Shown here one piece after another: positions 44,721-52,492 of a DNA stretch of 64,000 bases; the stretch's first letter is position 1, and each line of letters begins with the position of its first letter. Under the pieces are notes generated by a model. That model searched no databases. It had not been told where the DNA came from and saw only the letters and a program-made list of their open reading frames with translations. Source of the DNA: a bacterium. Lineage in GTDB: Bacteria > Electryoneota > RPQS01. The position numbers and the translations under genes are program-made. The DNA is taken from NCBI GenBank assembly GCA_036504735.1, contig DASXUQ010000002.1, forward strand, positions 62,001 to 126,000. The letters are read 5' to 3'.

Positions 44721-45155
44721 TTACTTTCTCAGATCGATTCCGTGCTGTACGTAGGCCTTGGGGCCGTAGAGCCATTCACTCCAGCCGCCGCAGTTTTCCA
44801 GCGCACCATCCACGTGGGTCTCCTTCCAGCCCGCCTCAAACACTTTGACCACCGTGCGGCCCTTGGCCCGGGAAAACTCCATCCGCACCTGTGTGCGGTC
44901 CTTCTGCCCCGGCGCGGTCCAGCGGAATTCAAAAGCCTTGTGCGGCTCGCAGCTCACCACGTCAATTTCGGCGCACAGCTTTCCCCAGCGCCACGTCACC
45001 GGCTCGAGGTCCGGGCAGATATCGCCCTTGGCGGCACTGGTGAAAAAGCCGTTCAGATGCTCCGCCTGAGTCGCCGCCTCCCACACGGTTTTCAGCGGTA
45101 CGCGGTAGGTCTGGTCCCGGTAGAAGCCGAGCAGGGTCTTGGAAGCCTTGGGCAT
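44721..45155 (-). CDS. SRPBCC (START-like) domain protein
   Basis: 144 residues. The helix-grip pattern starts YRVPLKTVWEAATQAEHLNG FF, includes the AHSA1-like WRWGKLCAEIDVVSCEPHKA...FEFRW, and a C-terminal helix GWSEWLYGPKAYVQHGIDLR. Proteins of this size (AHSA1/Bet v1-like) bind hydrophobic ligands or act as co-chaperones; the ligand is unknown. It is the first gene of the minus-strand unit with tatC, divergent from queG across 112 bases. Confidence 0.82.
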   Translation of the reverse strand: MPKASKTLLGFYRDQTYRVPLKTVWEAATQAEHLNGFFTSAAKGDICPDLEPVTWRWGKLCAEIDVVSCEPHKAFEFRWTAPGQKDRTQVRMEFSRAKGRTVVKVFEAGWKETHVDGALENCGGWSEWLYGPKAYVQHGIDLRK

Positions 45156-45267
45156 GTGGGGATTTCCCTTGGTGGAAGTGGAGCGGGAAAAATGGCAGGA
45201 GAACGGCAGACGTGTCGCCGCTCATGTTCTCTAATTTTACAACTAAATTCCGAGAAATTCAAGTCTT

Positions 45268-46425
45268 TTGACCGCATCGTCACTACAAGATCAGGCCACG
45301 GCCATTCAAACGCGCGCCCGTGAATTGGGTTTTGAGCGCGTTGGCTTTGCTCCGGCTTCGCCCCCCGCCCGCGCGGACACGTTCCGCCGGTGGCTTTCCG
45401 AAGGCAAGGCGGGCACGATGACCTACCTGAACCGCTCCGCTGACCGCCGTAGCGATCCGCAACTTGTTCTGCCGGGTGCCCGCACCATCATCTCCGTCGC
45501 CCAATCCTACTTTTCCGGCAGGCTTCCCGCTGATATCCGCAACGACCCCTCCCGCGGCCTCATCGCCTCCTATGCCTGGGGCCACGACTACCATGACGTG
45601 TTACTCAAAAAGTTGGAGGCGCTGGCCGACTTCATTTCCAGTCTTCCTTCATCCTTCATCCTTCATCCTTCATCCTTTCAGAAAGCCTACACCGACACCG
45701 GCCCGCTGCTCGAGCGCGAGTTCGGCGAGCGCGCGGGGATCGGCTTCATCGGCAAGAACACGCTGCTGATCGCGCCGAAAATGGGCTCGACCTTCTTTCT
45801 CGGGGAGATCATCACCACGCTCGAGTTGCCGCCTTCGCCCCTCGCCGCGATGCCGTCCTGCGGCTCCTGCACACGCTGCCTGGACATCTGCCCCACCCAT
45901 GCCTTTCCAACGGCTTTTGTGCTGGACAGCACCCTCTGCATTTCTTATCTGACCATCGAGCTGAAAGGCGTTATTCCGCGTGCATTGCGTTCGAAAATGG
46001 GCAACCATATCTTCGGTTGTGATGATTGTCAGGATTGCTGCCCGTGGAATCAGCGCTTTTCCACTGAAACCCGGGAAGCCGCCTACCGCGCTACCCTCGA
46101 GCGTCAGGCTCCGCATCTGGCCGGTCTGGCCCGTCTTTCCGAAGCGGAATTCAAAGAGAAATTCGTCCATTCCCCCGTTCTGCGCCCCGGCTATGCAGGG
46201 TTCCTGCGCAATGTCGCCGTTGCCTTGGGCAACTGGGCCACGCCCGAAGCCCTTGACGCCTTAGAGCCCCTGCTGATACACCCCAGCCCGTTGGTCCGCC
46301 TCCACGCCGCCTGGGCCGCCGCCCAAATCCCCGGACAGGCAGCCCGCCTGCGCCTCCAAACTATGTCCGAGACCGAGCAGGACCCTGCGGTGCACGAAGA
46401 AATCGGAGCTGACCGGCTGGGATGA
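45268..46425 (+). CDS. queG: Epoxyqueuosine reductase
   Basis: 385 residues, TTG start with no good Shine-Dalgarno. Cobalamin-dependent last step of queuosine synthesis in tRNA. Two 4Fe-4S motifs are intact: CGSCTRCLDICPTHAF and CDDCQDCCPWN. The cobalamin-domain motif YAWGHDYHDVLLKKL and IGFIGKNTLL are present, with a C-terminal HEAT-like stretch (HPSPLVRLHAAWAA). At residues ~125-139 there is SSLPSSFILHPSSF, encoded by a family C DNA repeat and absent from the usual sequence; it lies in a surface loop before the TDTGPLLE motif. The enzyme may tolerate it, since the frame is kept. Confidence 0.94.
   Translation: MTASSLQDQATAIQTRARELGFERVGFAPASPPARADTFRRWLSEGKAGTMTYLNRSADRRSDPQLVLPGARTIISVAQSYFSGRLPADIRNDPSRGLIASYAWGHDYHDVLLKKLEALADFISSLPSSFILHPSSFQKAYTDTGPLLEREFGERAGIGFIGKNTLLIAPKMGSTFFLGEIITTLELPPSPLAAMPSCGSCTRCLDICPTHAFPTAFVLDSTLCISYLTIELKGVIPRALRSKMGNHIFGCDDCQDCCPWNQRFSTETREAAYRATLERQAPHLAGLARLSEAEFKEKFVHSPVLRPGYAGFLRNVAVALGNWATPEALDALEPLLIHPSPLVRLHAAWAAAQIPGQAARLRLQTMSETEQDPAVHEEIGADRLG
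45643..45680 (+). repeat. Family C repeat inserted in frame in queG
   Basis: Four CTTCATC units in succession after CCAGTCTTC; encodes LPSSFILHPSSF. The same unit in the same or opposite orientation lies at 7657, 25811 and 26978-27179. Confidence 0.85.
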
Positions 46426-46449
46426 TCCAACGAGCAGACCTCCGGTCGC

Positions 46450-46576
46450 GGTGTAGGGGCGGGTTAAGCAGAAGACGCCACACCTCAGAGAATGCCTCAC
46501 GCGCAACCCGCCCGTTATGATCCCGGCAATAGGTAACACGGGAGGGTTGCGGCAGACCTTAACCCTCCCCTACGCC
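46450..46576. repeat. Element G copy 2: 127-bp element with terminal inverted repeats
   Basis: Ends GGTGTAGGGGCGGGTTAAG (46450-46468) and CTTAACCCTCCCCTACGCC (46558-46576), 17 of 19 complementary. Internally GGGCGGGTT pairs with AACCCGCCC and GGGAGGGTT with AACCCTCCC, giving a double hairpin. MITE-like, no coding capacity. The disrupted copy is at 12803. Confidence 0.75.
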
Positions 46577-46608
46577 CGATCTGCTTTCAGATTGGCCGAG
46601 AGTGAAAA

Positions 46609-46640
46609 AACCCCGGTGTGCGGAGCACCGGGGTTCTGGC
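46609..46640. terminator. Terminator between queG and the small membrane-protein gene
   Basis: AACCCCGGTG/CACCGGGGTT stem with 7-nt loop, preceded by six A, so it functions best for the minus strand; convergent genes flank it. Confidence 0.75.
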
Positions 46641-46674
46641 ATGCATAGAGTCTTCACTACCTTCGGCTTCTTCC

Positions 46675-46875
46675 TCAATACCCTGCCACCACCACTTCAT
46701 CGGCTGTTCGCGGAGTGGCCTCCTGTTTCAACTGTTCATGCAGTGAACTGATTTCCTGCTTCTGCCTCACCGCCGAGCGGCGGGCAATGCTCTGTGTATC
46801 CACCCCGAAAATGAGCGACCCCACGCAGAAAACACCAGCGATAACACCCATGAGTATGTAGAAGCGGCGATCCAT
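46675..46875 (-). CDS. Small membrane protein with coiled-coil tail
   Basis: 66 residues from the ATG at 46875 (AAGGA 8 bases upstream). One N-terminal membrane helix (FYILMGVIAGVFCVGSLIFG) and a charged helical tail (RRSAVRQKQEISSLHEQLKQ) ending TADEVVVAGY. Similar in build to small envelope or division-related proteins, but no family is recognised. Confidence 0.55.
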   Translation of the reverse strand: MDRRFYILMGVIAGVFCVGSLIFGVDTQSIARRSAVRQKQEISSLHEQLKQEATPRTADEVVVAGY

Positions 46876-47217
46876 ACTTGGTTTCCTTTTCTCCTCCCGA
46901 TGTTTACTTGAGCAAACACAGGACCCAAGCATTCCCGCCCCACCTGGCATCTTAAACTTTTGAATTTACAGAACCTTGAAAGTCGATCCGATGAACCTTG
47001 TCGACCACTGGTTGATCTGCCGCCACCGCCCTTGGGCATTTGCCCCGCAGGTGGCGATTTGCACCAAGCCAACCCAAAAAATTACGAACTCAAAACAAAA
47101 AGGAATCTTCCGACTCCTCTTTAGTTTCTAATTTCTGATTTCCGATTTCTCCGCTGGCGCTTCTACCTGTGTGGTTGTCGTCTTGCCTCGATCCTCGAGG
47201 CTGCATGAGTTCGACAT

Positions 47218-47304
47218 TCAAGAACTCACCCCAAAGCGGGGCAGGACGAACTTCATCACCACAAACCAGCCAATCAACACCAGTATCCAGCCATAGTCGC
47301 TCAT
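47218..47304 (-). CDS. 28-residue membrane peptide; possible N-terminal part of a TGA-encoded selenoprotein
   Basis: Starts ATG 47304 (GGAAA upstream) and reads one hydrophobic helix (WILVLIGWFVVMKFVLPRFG) then VSS and TGA (47218-47220). The frame continues after the TGA for 29 more codons (MSNSCSLEDRGK..., stop TAG at 47128). Sixteen bases past the TGA is the hairpin GCCTCGA-GGA-TCGAGGC. If the TGA is read as selenocysteine, a 58-residue protein with a U-x4-C motif results. If not, this is a tiny membrane peptide. No selenocysteine genes are in the window. Confidence 0.4.
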   Translation of the reverse strand: MSDYGWILVLIGWFVVMKFVLPRFGVSS

Positions 47305-47394
47305 AATCGATTTCCAGATTCTCGCCATTTGCCCTTACCCTCACTTGGTCAACCTTTCACGCATTGGCCGACCCAGAGTTCCTGCTCATTGAAA

Positions 47395-48081
47395 TTACTT
47401 GCTTTGTCCCTGCTTTGCGGGGTCTCCTGCACCTTGTGAAAGCTCGTGGAAGCGCACCGCAAAGTCCACCACAGCCTGCTGCTTCTCGAATCGCACCCGA
47501 TGGCTGATAATCGAGAACTCCACATCCTCCCGCACATCCAGCGGCTTCTTCACACTGAAATGCGTGAACAGGGGCAGATGACTTAGCAGACGGACATTCA
47601 TATCGGACGGTGCCAGATTCAGCCGGTCCAGCGGAATCCCCAGCACCTTGGCATCGGTGTGCGCCTCGAGCTGGTGCAAATCCATATACAGTTCCTTGGC
47701 CAGTGAATCGTAGCGGATCGCGCCCTTGCCCCGTGCCTGAACCACGTGCGTCTTCCCCAGAATGTGCACCTGGGCATCCGCTGTGAAGATCGGCCCGTCT
47801 GCCGTCATTTCCACATGCGGGTTTTCCACCTTCCAGCTATAGGGAAGTGAGATCGGTTTGTGCATGACCTCCCCTGCGCCTTCAATGGGAAAGATCGCCT
47901 GCAGCAGGTTATTCACAGCGGACTGGTGGACATACACCGTGACATTGGGACCCTCCCCCATCTCCTGCGGGCTCGTCTTTGCCACGGCGGGCGGCGCAGC
48001 GGAGCGGGCATAGAGCCAGACCAGTGTGCCGCCCAATGCGGCAATGATCACCAGCAGAATAATCAGTAGCCATTTGAACAT
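47395..48081 (-). CDS. Membrane-anchored hypothetical protein
   Basis: 228 residues. An N-terminal anchor (WLLIILLVIIAALGGTLVWL) followed by a beta-rich soluble part facing the periplasm (NVTVYVHQSAVNNLLQAIFP ... DAQVHILGKTHVVQARGKGA ... IRYDSLAKELYMDLHQLEAH). The pattern of alternating strands, including the VHQSAVNNLLQ start, recalls lipid-binding DUF2993/DUF4403-like folds, but I cannot assign one. Preceded by a plausible promoter; single gene. Confidence 0.6.
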   Translation of the reverse strand: MFKWLLIILLVIIAALGGTLVWLYARSAAPPAVAKTSPQEMGEGPNVTVYVHQSAVNNLLQAIFPIEGAGEVMHKPISLPYSWKVENPHVEMTADGPIFTADAQVHILGKTHVVQARGKGAIRYDSLAKELYMDLHQLEAHTDAKVLGIPLDRLNLAPSDMNVRLLSHLPLFTHFSVKKPLDVREDVEFSIISHRVRFEKQQAVVDFAVRFHELSQGAGDPAKQGQSK

Positions 48082-48164
48082 CGTAAAGACCTCCCGGAAT
48101 GGCCCTTAGAGTGCCGCCGGGCTGTGGTAGATGGCACCTCAGCAAACGGCCACAACTAAACTAT

Positions 48165-48192
48165 TGTATAATAAGTCAATACCTCAACGCAA
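48165..48192 (-). promoter_or_regulatory. Putative sigma-70 promoter for the membrane-anchored hypothetical gene
   Basis: On the minus strand TTGCGT (48192-48187), 16-bp spacer, TATACA (48170-48165). It sits in an A+T-rich stretch (48150-48260) unlike the rest of the window, which probably also holds the promoter of the plus-strand gene at 48329. Confidence 0.45.
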
Positions 48193-48328
48193 GAGATTCT
48201 AAATCATAGTCATTCCGCTTGTTAACTTCAACTATTATTTTTATTTTAAGTTTTCTGGTATTCTATCCCTCCAACTGGTCTTTTCTGACTCCTTTCCAAC
48301 CTAACGTCGCACTTCCAGCAGAGAATTC

Positions 48329-50335
48329 ATGCACCGACACCTTCTTCTCCCGCTTGCTCTCCTCCTGCTCCTCCTCGCATCCGTTTCCGTCCACGCTCAA
48401 TCCGCACCGCAGAGTCCGTTTAAGGACCTGATCACCTCGACCGGCGAAGCCAAGGACTTCGAAGGACACGACGTGGTGCTGGTGTTTGACTCCACATGGG
48501 TGGATGTGGACTCCACGGGGCTCTCGGACAAGCGCTCGCACACCCTGACCAAGGTTTTGACTCCCGGCGGCATTGCCAAGACCCGCGCCGCCCGCTTCGA
48601 CTACGATCCCGCATCCAACAAGATCGAGATCACCACGGCGCGCATCCACCGCAAGGATGGCCGCGTCGAGCAGATCCCGCTGACGGCCATTCAGGATTTG
48701 CCGCAGCCTACGCATCTGATTTACTGGGGCGCGCGCATGAAGGTCCTGCCGATCCCGCCGCTCGAAGTCGGGGACGCCGTGGAAACCGAATGCCGGATGG
48801 TGGGTTTCATGATTGCCTACCTCGCGTCCAACGGCGAAGAAGAACGGTACATTCCGCCGATGCGCGGCACCTACTATGACGTCATCACCTTCGGCAGCGA
48901 CGTGCTGGAAGGCCCCACACCGCCTATCAAGCTCAAATCTTACACGGTGACCATGCCGGAAGACAAGCCCGCGCAGTACGATACCTACAACGGCGAAGTC
49001 CACGCGGGAATGACCTTCGGCAATCACCGCCTGATTTACAAGTTCTGGAAAGAAAACATCCCCGCGTACGAACCGGAGATGCGCGCACCCGACGCGCCGG
49101 ACGTCGTCACCAAGGTCGTGTTCACCAACGTCAAGAGCTGGGGCGAGAAATCCCGCTGGTTCTACAACGTCAATGAGCAGGCCCACGTGTTCGATTCGGA
49201 CGCCGCTATCAAGGCCGAAGTGGCCAAGATCACCGCCGGCTGCAAATCCGACACCTGCAAGTTCTACGCTCTGCTGCACTGGGTCGCGCAGGAAATCCGC
49301 TACAGCGGCGTTTCCATGGGCAAGGGCGAAGGCTACACGCTGCACCCCGGCACCATGACCTTCCGTGACCGCGCCGGTGTCTGCAAGGACATCGCCGGCA
49401 TGCTCGTCACCATGCTCCGCGCCGCGGGCTATACCACCTATCCGGTGATGACCAAGGCCGGCGCCCGTGTGGAAGATATTCCCGCCGATCAATTCAATCA
49501 CTGCGTCGTCGCCGTCAAGCGTCCCGACGGCAGCTTCCTGATGCTCGATCCCACGTGGTCGCCGTTCAATATGGAACTCTGGAGCCGGGCTGAATCCGAG
49601 CAGCATGTCGTTGTCGGCAGCCCCGAAGGCGAGAAGCTCGGGCAGATCAGCAAGTTCACGCCCGAGCAGAATGATTTCGCCATTACCATGAAGACCGCGC
49701 TGGACAAAGAGGGCAACCTCACCGGCACCGTCCACATTCAGGGCAAGGCGCAGGCGGACGCCCGCGTTCGCCGTCCTTTCAGTGATGCCGGACAGGATCA
49801 ATGGGAAGGCATTTGCCGCGCCTGGTTCTTCAAGGCCAACCCCGCCGCAGAAATGGGCAAGATCACCTACGGCGACCTGTGGGACTTTTACAAGCCCTTC
49901 ACCGTGGACATTGCCTTCCGCGTTCCCGCTTATGCACGCGCCGTCGGCAGCCGCATGGACTACGCCCCCTTCAGTCAGAAGCTGGTGTGGGCCGGCGGGT
50001 ACCAGATGAATCTGCTCTCGGGTCTCGATGATGAGAAGCGTACGCAGCCTATCTTCTCCTACAATCCCCGCCAGGTCACCATCAAGGAGACCCTCTCGCT
50101 GCCCTCCGGCTATTCCGTGCGCAAGCTGCCGGATGACCGCAAGGAAGGCGGCGACGTGGCCTGGACCAAGGGCGGCTGGAAGAAGAACGGCGGCAGTCTG
50201 GAACTGTCCGAAATCTGGCATGTGAGCGAGCGCTGGCTGCCCGCTAAAGACTATTCTGAAGTGAAACAAGCGACCGATGCCCTGAAAAACGCGGATGCTT
50301 TGAACGTGGTTTTGGATCGCGAAGGAAGCAAATAA
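48329..50335 (+). CDS. Secreted DUF3857 and transglutaminase-like protein, catalytic triad intact
   Basis: 668 residues. Signal peptide MHRHLLLPLALLLLLLASVS. An N-terminal DUF3857 domain (~60-260; TKVLTPGGIAKTRAARFDYD ... ARIHRKDGRVEQIPLTAIQD) is followed by a transglutaminase-like core with Cys352 (RAGVCKDIAGML), His391 (FNHCVVAV) and Asp407 (MLDPTW) in place, then a beta-rich domain. Such proteins are common in this superphylum as cell-surface or periplasmic peptidase/crosslinking candidates of unknown substrate. The next gene starts one base after its stop and encodes an inactive relative. Confidence 0.85.
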   Translation: MHRHLLLPLALLLLLLASVSVHAQSAPQSPFKDLITSTGEAKDFEGHDVVLVFDSTWVDVDSTGLSDKRSHTLTKVLTPGGIAKTRAARFDYDPASNKIEITTARIHRKDGRVEQIPLTAIQDLPQPTHLIYWGARMKVLPIPPLEVGDAVETECRMVGFMIAYLASNGEEERYIPPMRGTYYDVITFGSDVLEGPTPPIKLKSYTVTMPEDKPAQYDTYNGEVHAGMTFGNHRLIYKFWKENIPAYEPEMRAPDAPDVVTKVVFTNVKSWGEKSRWFYNVNEQAHVFDSDAAIKAEVAKITAGCKSDTCKFYALLHWVAQEIRYSGVSMGKGEGYTLHPGTMTFRDRAGVCKDIAGMLVTMLRAAGYTTYPVMTKAGARVEDIPADQFNHCVVAVKRPDGSFLMLDPTWSPFNMELWSRAESEQHVVVGSPEGEKLGQISKFTPEQNDFAITMKTALDKEGNLTGTVHIQGKAQADARVRRPFSDAGQDQWEGICRAWFFKANPAAEMGKITYGDLWDFYKPFTVDIAFRVPAYARAVGSRMDYAPFSQKLVWAGGYQMNLLSGLDDEKRTQPIFSYNPRQVTIKETLSLPSGYSVRKLPDDRKEGGDVAWTKGGWKKNGGSLELSEIWHVSERWLPAKDYSEVKQATDALKNADALNVVLDREGSK

Positions 50336-50336
50336 G

Positions 50337-52274
50337 ATGAAGAACCTGATCGTTCACTCCCCCCTGCACATAATCCCCGCATCAGCCAGATGCTTTTGGC
50401 TTTTTGGCTTTTTGGCTTTTTGGCTTTTGTGTTCTGCGGCTTTCGCCGATTTCAAGGATCTTCCGCCCGAGGTGCAGAAGAACCTTTCCGCTCTGAAAAA
50501 ATATCCCAAGGCATCGAGCATCGTGCTCTGGACCGAGGACAGCTACGTGCTGCGCTCCGACGGCAGCAAGACGGTCGAAAGCCACGTGTTCCGCTACCTG
50601 CCCGATGAAGCCTCCCGCGACAACTTCGGCGATCCCCGCATCAACTACCTCGCGGGCCGCGATTCGCTGATGATCCTCACCGCGCGCACCTACACCAAAG
50701 ACGGCCGCACCATTGACTGTACGCCGCACAATGCCTACAATCCCGTGGTGCCCGATGGCCTCGACAAGGCTCCCGATTACGCGCCCTACCGTCAGATGGT
50801 CGTCACGCTGATGGGCCTTGAAAACGGCTGCATTACCGAACTGCACTACTGTCTGAACACTCCCAAGCCGCAGTTCCCGTGGCTCGAAGGCCGCGTTTAT
50901 CTGCGGGAAGAGAATCCCGTGATCGCCCGCCGCCTCGTGGTGCAGATTCCCGATGGCCAGACGCTGAATTACAAAGTGGATCGCGGCGCTCCCGAGCCCG
51001 CCGTCAGCGGAGCCACCTACACGTGGACCGTGGGCGAGCAGTCCGGCTACGACAAGCAGGATCTGCAAGGCCATCGCGTGCTGCTGCCCAATGTAGCCTT
51101 CACTTCGGCCAGGAACTGGGAACAGATCCAGACCGAACTGAAGTTGCGTCTCGACGCCGCCTCCGCCGGGGATCTGGTGATTCCCGAATCGCTGGGCAAG
51201 ACGCTCGTCGGCGTTTCCGGCGACGAGAACCGTCTCGACGCCATCAAGACGTGGGTCAAGGGACGCTTCAACCGCTACGAATTCGATCATCCGGACTTCG
51301 GTTTGACGCTCCGCCCGGTGAAGGATGTTCTCGCCAGCGGCTACGGCAACGGCCTCGAACTGGCCGCGATGGTTTCCAAAATCGCCAATCAGTTTGGACT
51401 CTCCACACAGGTGGTGCCATGCTTTGTGCCCGATGCTCCCGTGCCCTGTGTGCATGAGATCTCCGGCGCCGTGGTGGCGATGCGCGCTCCCGGCGGCGCC
51501 TACGGCTACAGCGATCCGGTGATACCGGGCAGCGAATTCGGCAGCGCCGATCTGCTGGGCTACTGGCTGGTCCCGCTGGACAATACCAAAGAGCCGCCCT
51601 TCGAGTTCGCCTCCAAGGTCAAGAATCCCTTCATCACCCTGTCGCTCTCCTTCGACGGTCTGAACCAGGACACGCTGAAGGGTACGGGCACGCTGTCGGC
51701 GCAGGGTGAATTCGGAATGTATGAGACCGTGCGCGAATCCGGCCCTGAAGCGATCCTGAAGCGCAACGTCCGCGTGAAGGGCTTCACCATTACCAAGGCA
51801 GCCATCAAGGATCTGGAGTCCCCGCGCCATGGCAGCACGGTGGCCATTGACTTCAGCTTCACCGCCGTTCATGCCATGGATACGCTGGACCGTTACCATG
51901 TCCTGCCACTGTCCATCGCGCCCTTCGAGCATGTCGTCGCCGACGCGCCGCTTTCGCTTACCACGCGAGAATTCCGCCAGGAAGTCCGCTCCCCCATTAC
52001 CGCGACGCTTCACGTCGAATGTGCCATTCCCGACGCGTGGCAGGTGAAGGATATGCCGAAGAACCTCACCCGCAAATGGGACTTCGATGAGGGCACCGTC
52101 AAGAGCGAGGTCAAGGATGGCCGCTTCGTGTTCGAACGCACGCTGAAACTTTCCAAGGAATGGATTCCCCCCGAAAGCTGGAGTTCCTTCCGCGCCTTCA
52201 TGCTCGATGCCGGCAAGCGCCCCGACAACACCGTCGTCTTCGAACCCAAAGACGCCAAGACCGCCAAGAAGTAA
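50337..52274 (+). CDS. Secreted DUF3857/transglutaminase-like protein without the catalytic Cys
   Basis: 645 residues. Signal peptide CFWLFGFLAFWLLCSAAFA, encoded by a family D repeat (50392-50428). The same order as its neighbour: DUF3857 region (TYTKDGRTIDCTPHNAY), then a transglutaminase-like core. At the position of the catalytic Cys the protein has Gly339 (SGYGNGLELAAMVSKIA against RAGVCKDIAGML), so catalysis is not expected; VHEISGAVVAM and YSDP occupy the His and Asp regions. One base after the active paralogue, so both are made together. I infer a partner or substrate-binding subunit. Confidence 0.8.
   Translation: MKNLIVHSPLHIIPASARCFWLFGFLAFWLLCSAAFADFKDLPPEVQKNLSALKKYPKASSIVLWTEDSYVLRSDGSKTVESHVFRYLPDEASRDNFGDPRINYLAGRDSLMILTARTYTKDGRTIDCTPHNAYNPVVPDGLDKAPDYAPYRQMVVTLMGLENGCITELHYCLNTPKPQFPWLEGRVYLREENPVIARRLVVQIPDGQTLNYKVDRGAPEPAVSGATYTWTVGEQSGYDKQDLQGHRVLLPNVAFTSARNWEQIQTELKLRLDAASAGDLVIPESLGKTLVGVSGDENRLDAIKTWVKGRFNRYEFDHPDFGLTLRPVKDVLASGYGNGLELAAMVSKIANQFGLSTQVVPCFVPDAPVPCVHEISGAVVAMRAPGGAYGYSDPVIPGSEFGSADLLGYWLVPLDNTKEPPFEFASKVKNPFITLSLSFDGLNQDTLKGTGTLSAQGEFGMYETVRESGPEAILKRNVRVKGFTITKAAIKDLESPRHGSTVAIDFSFTAVHAMDTLDRYHVLPLSIAPFEHVVADAPLSLTTREFRQEVRSPITATLHVECAIPDAWQVKDMPKNLTRKWDFDEGTVKSEVKDGRFVFERTLKLSKEWIPPESWSSFRAFMLDAGKRPDNTVVFEPKDAKTAKK
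50392..50428 (+). repeat. Family D repeat inside coding sequence (signal peptide)
   Basis: CTTTTTGG repeated in near-perfect 9-base steps; gives FWLFGFLAFWLL, the same peptide as at 23665 and 27759. Confidence 0.82.
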
Positions 52275-52320
52275 CATCGCTGGCGCTGCGCACACTTCGC
52301 TCCGCACCACGATCCGGACC

Positions 52321-52413
52321 TTGTCATCCTGCAGCCCGTCTTCGGGATGCAGGATCTCTCGGGGATACTGATGAAGAGAGCTCCGGCATTTGAGGACAAA
52401 TGCCGGATGACAA
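52321..52413. repeat. 93-bp palindromic MITE-like element
   Basis: Outer inverted repeat TTGTCATCC (52321-52329) and GGATGACAA (52405-52413). Inner hairpins TCCTGCA/TGCAGGA (52327-52353) and TCCGGCATTTG-AGGA-CAAATGCCGGA (52382-52407). It lies between the transglutaminase-like and OPT transporter genes; a fragment is at 12078. Confidence 0.65.
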
Positions 52414-52492
52414 TCGAGAGTGTGTTCAGACTCCAGGCCAGTACGATCAGACGATTTCCTCTTTTCTCATATAACCCATACGAGGCACCCCC

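Noticed and set aside
48263-50269. 668-codon minus-strand ORF opposite the transglutaminase-like gene
   Set aside because: Its length is an effect of high G+C; it carries no signal or motif, whereas the plus strand has signal peptide, domain order and catalytic triad.
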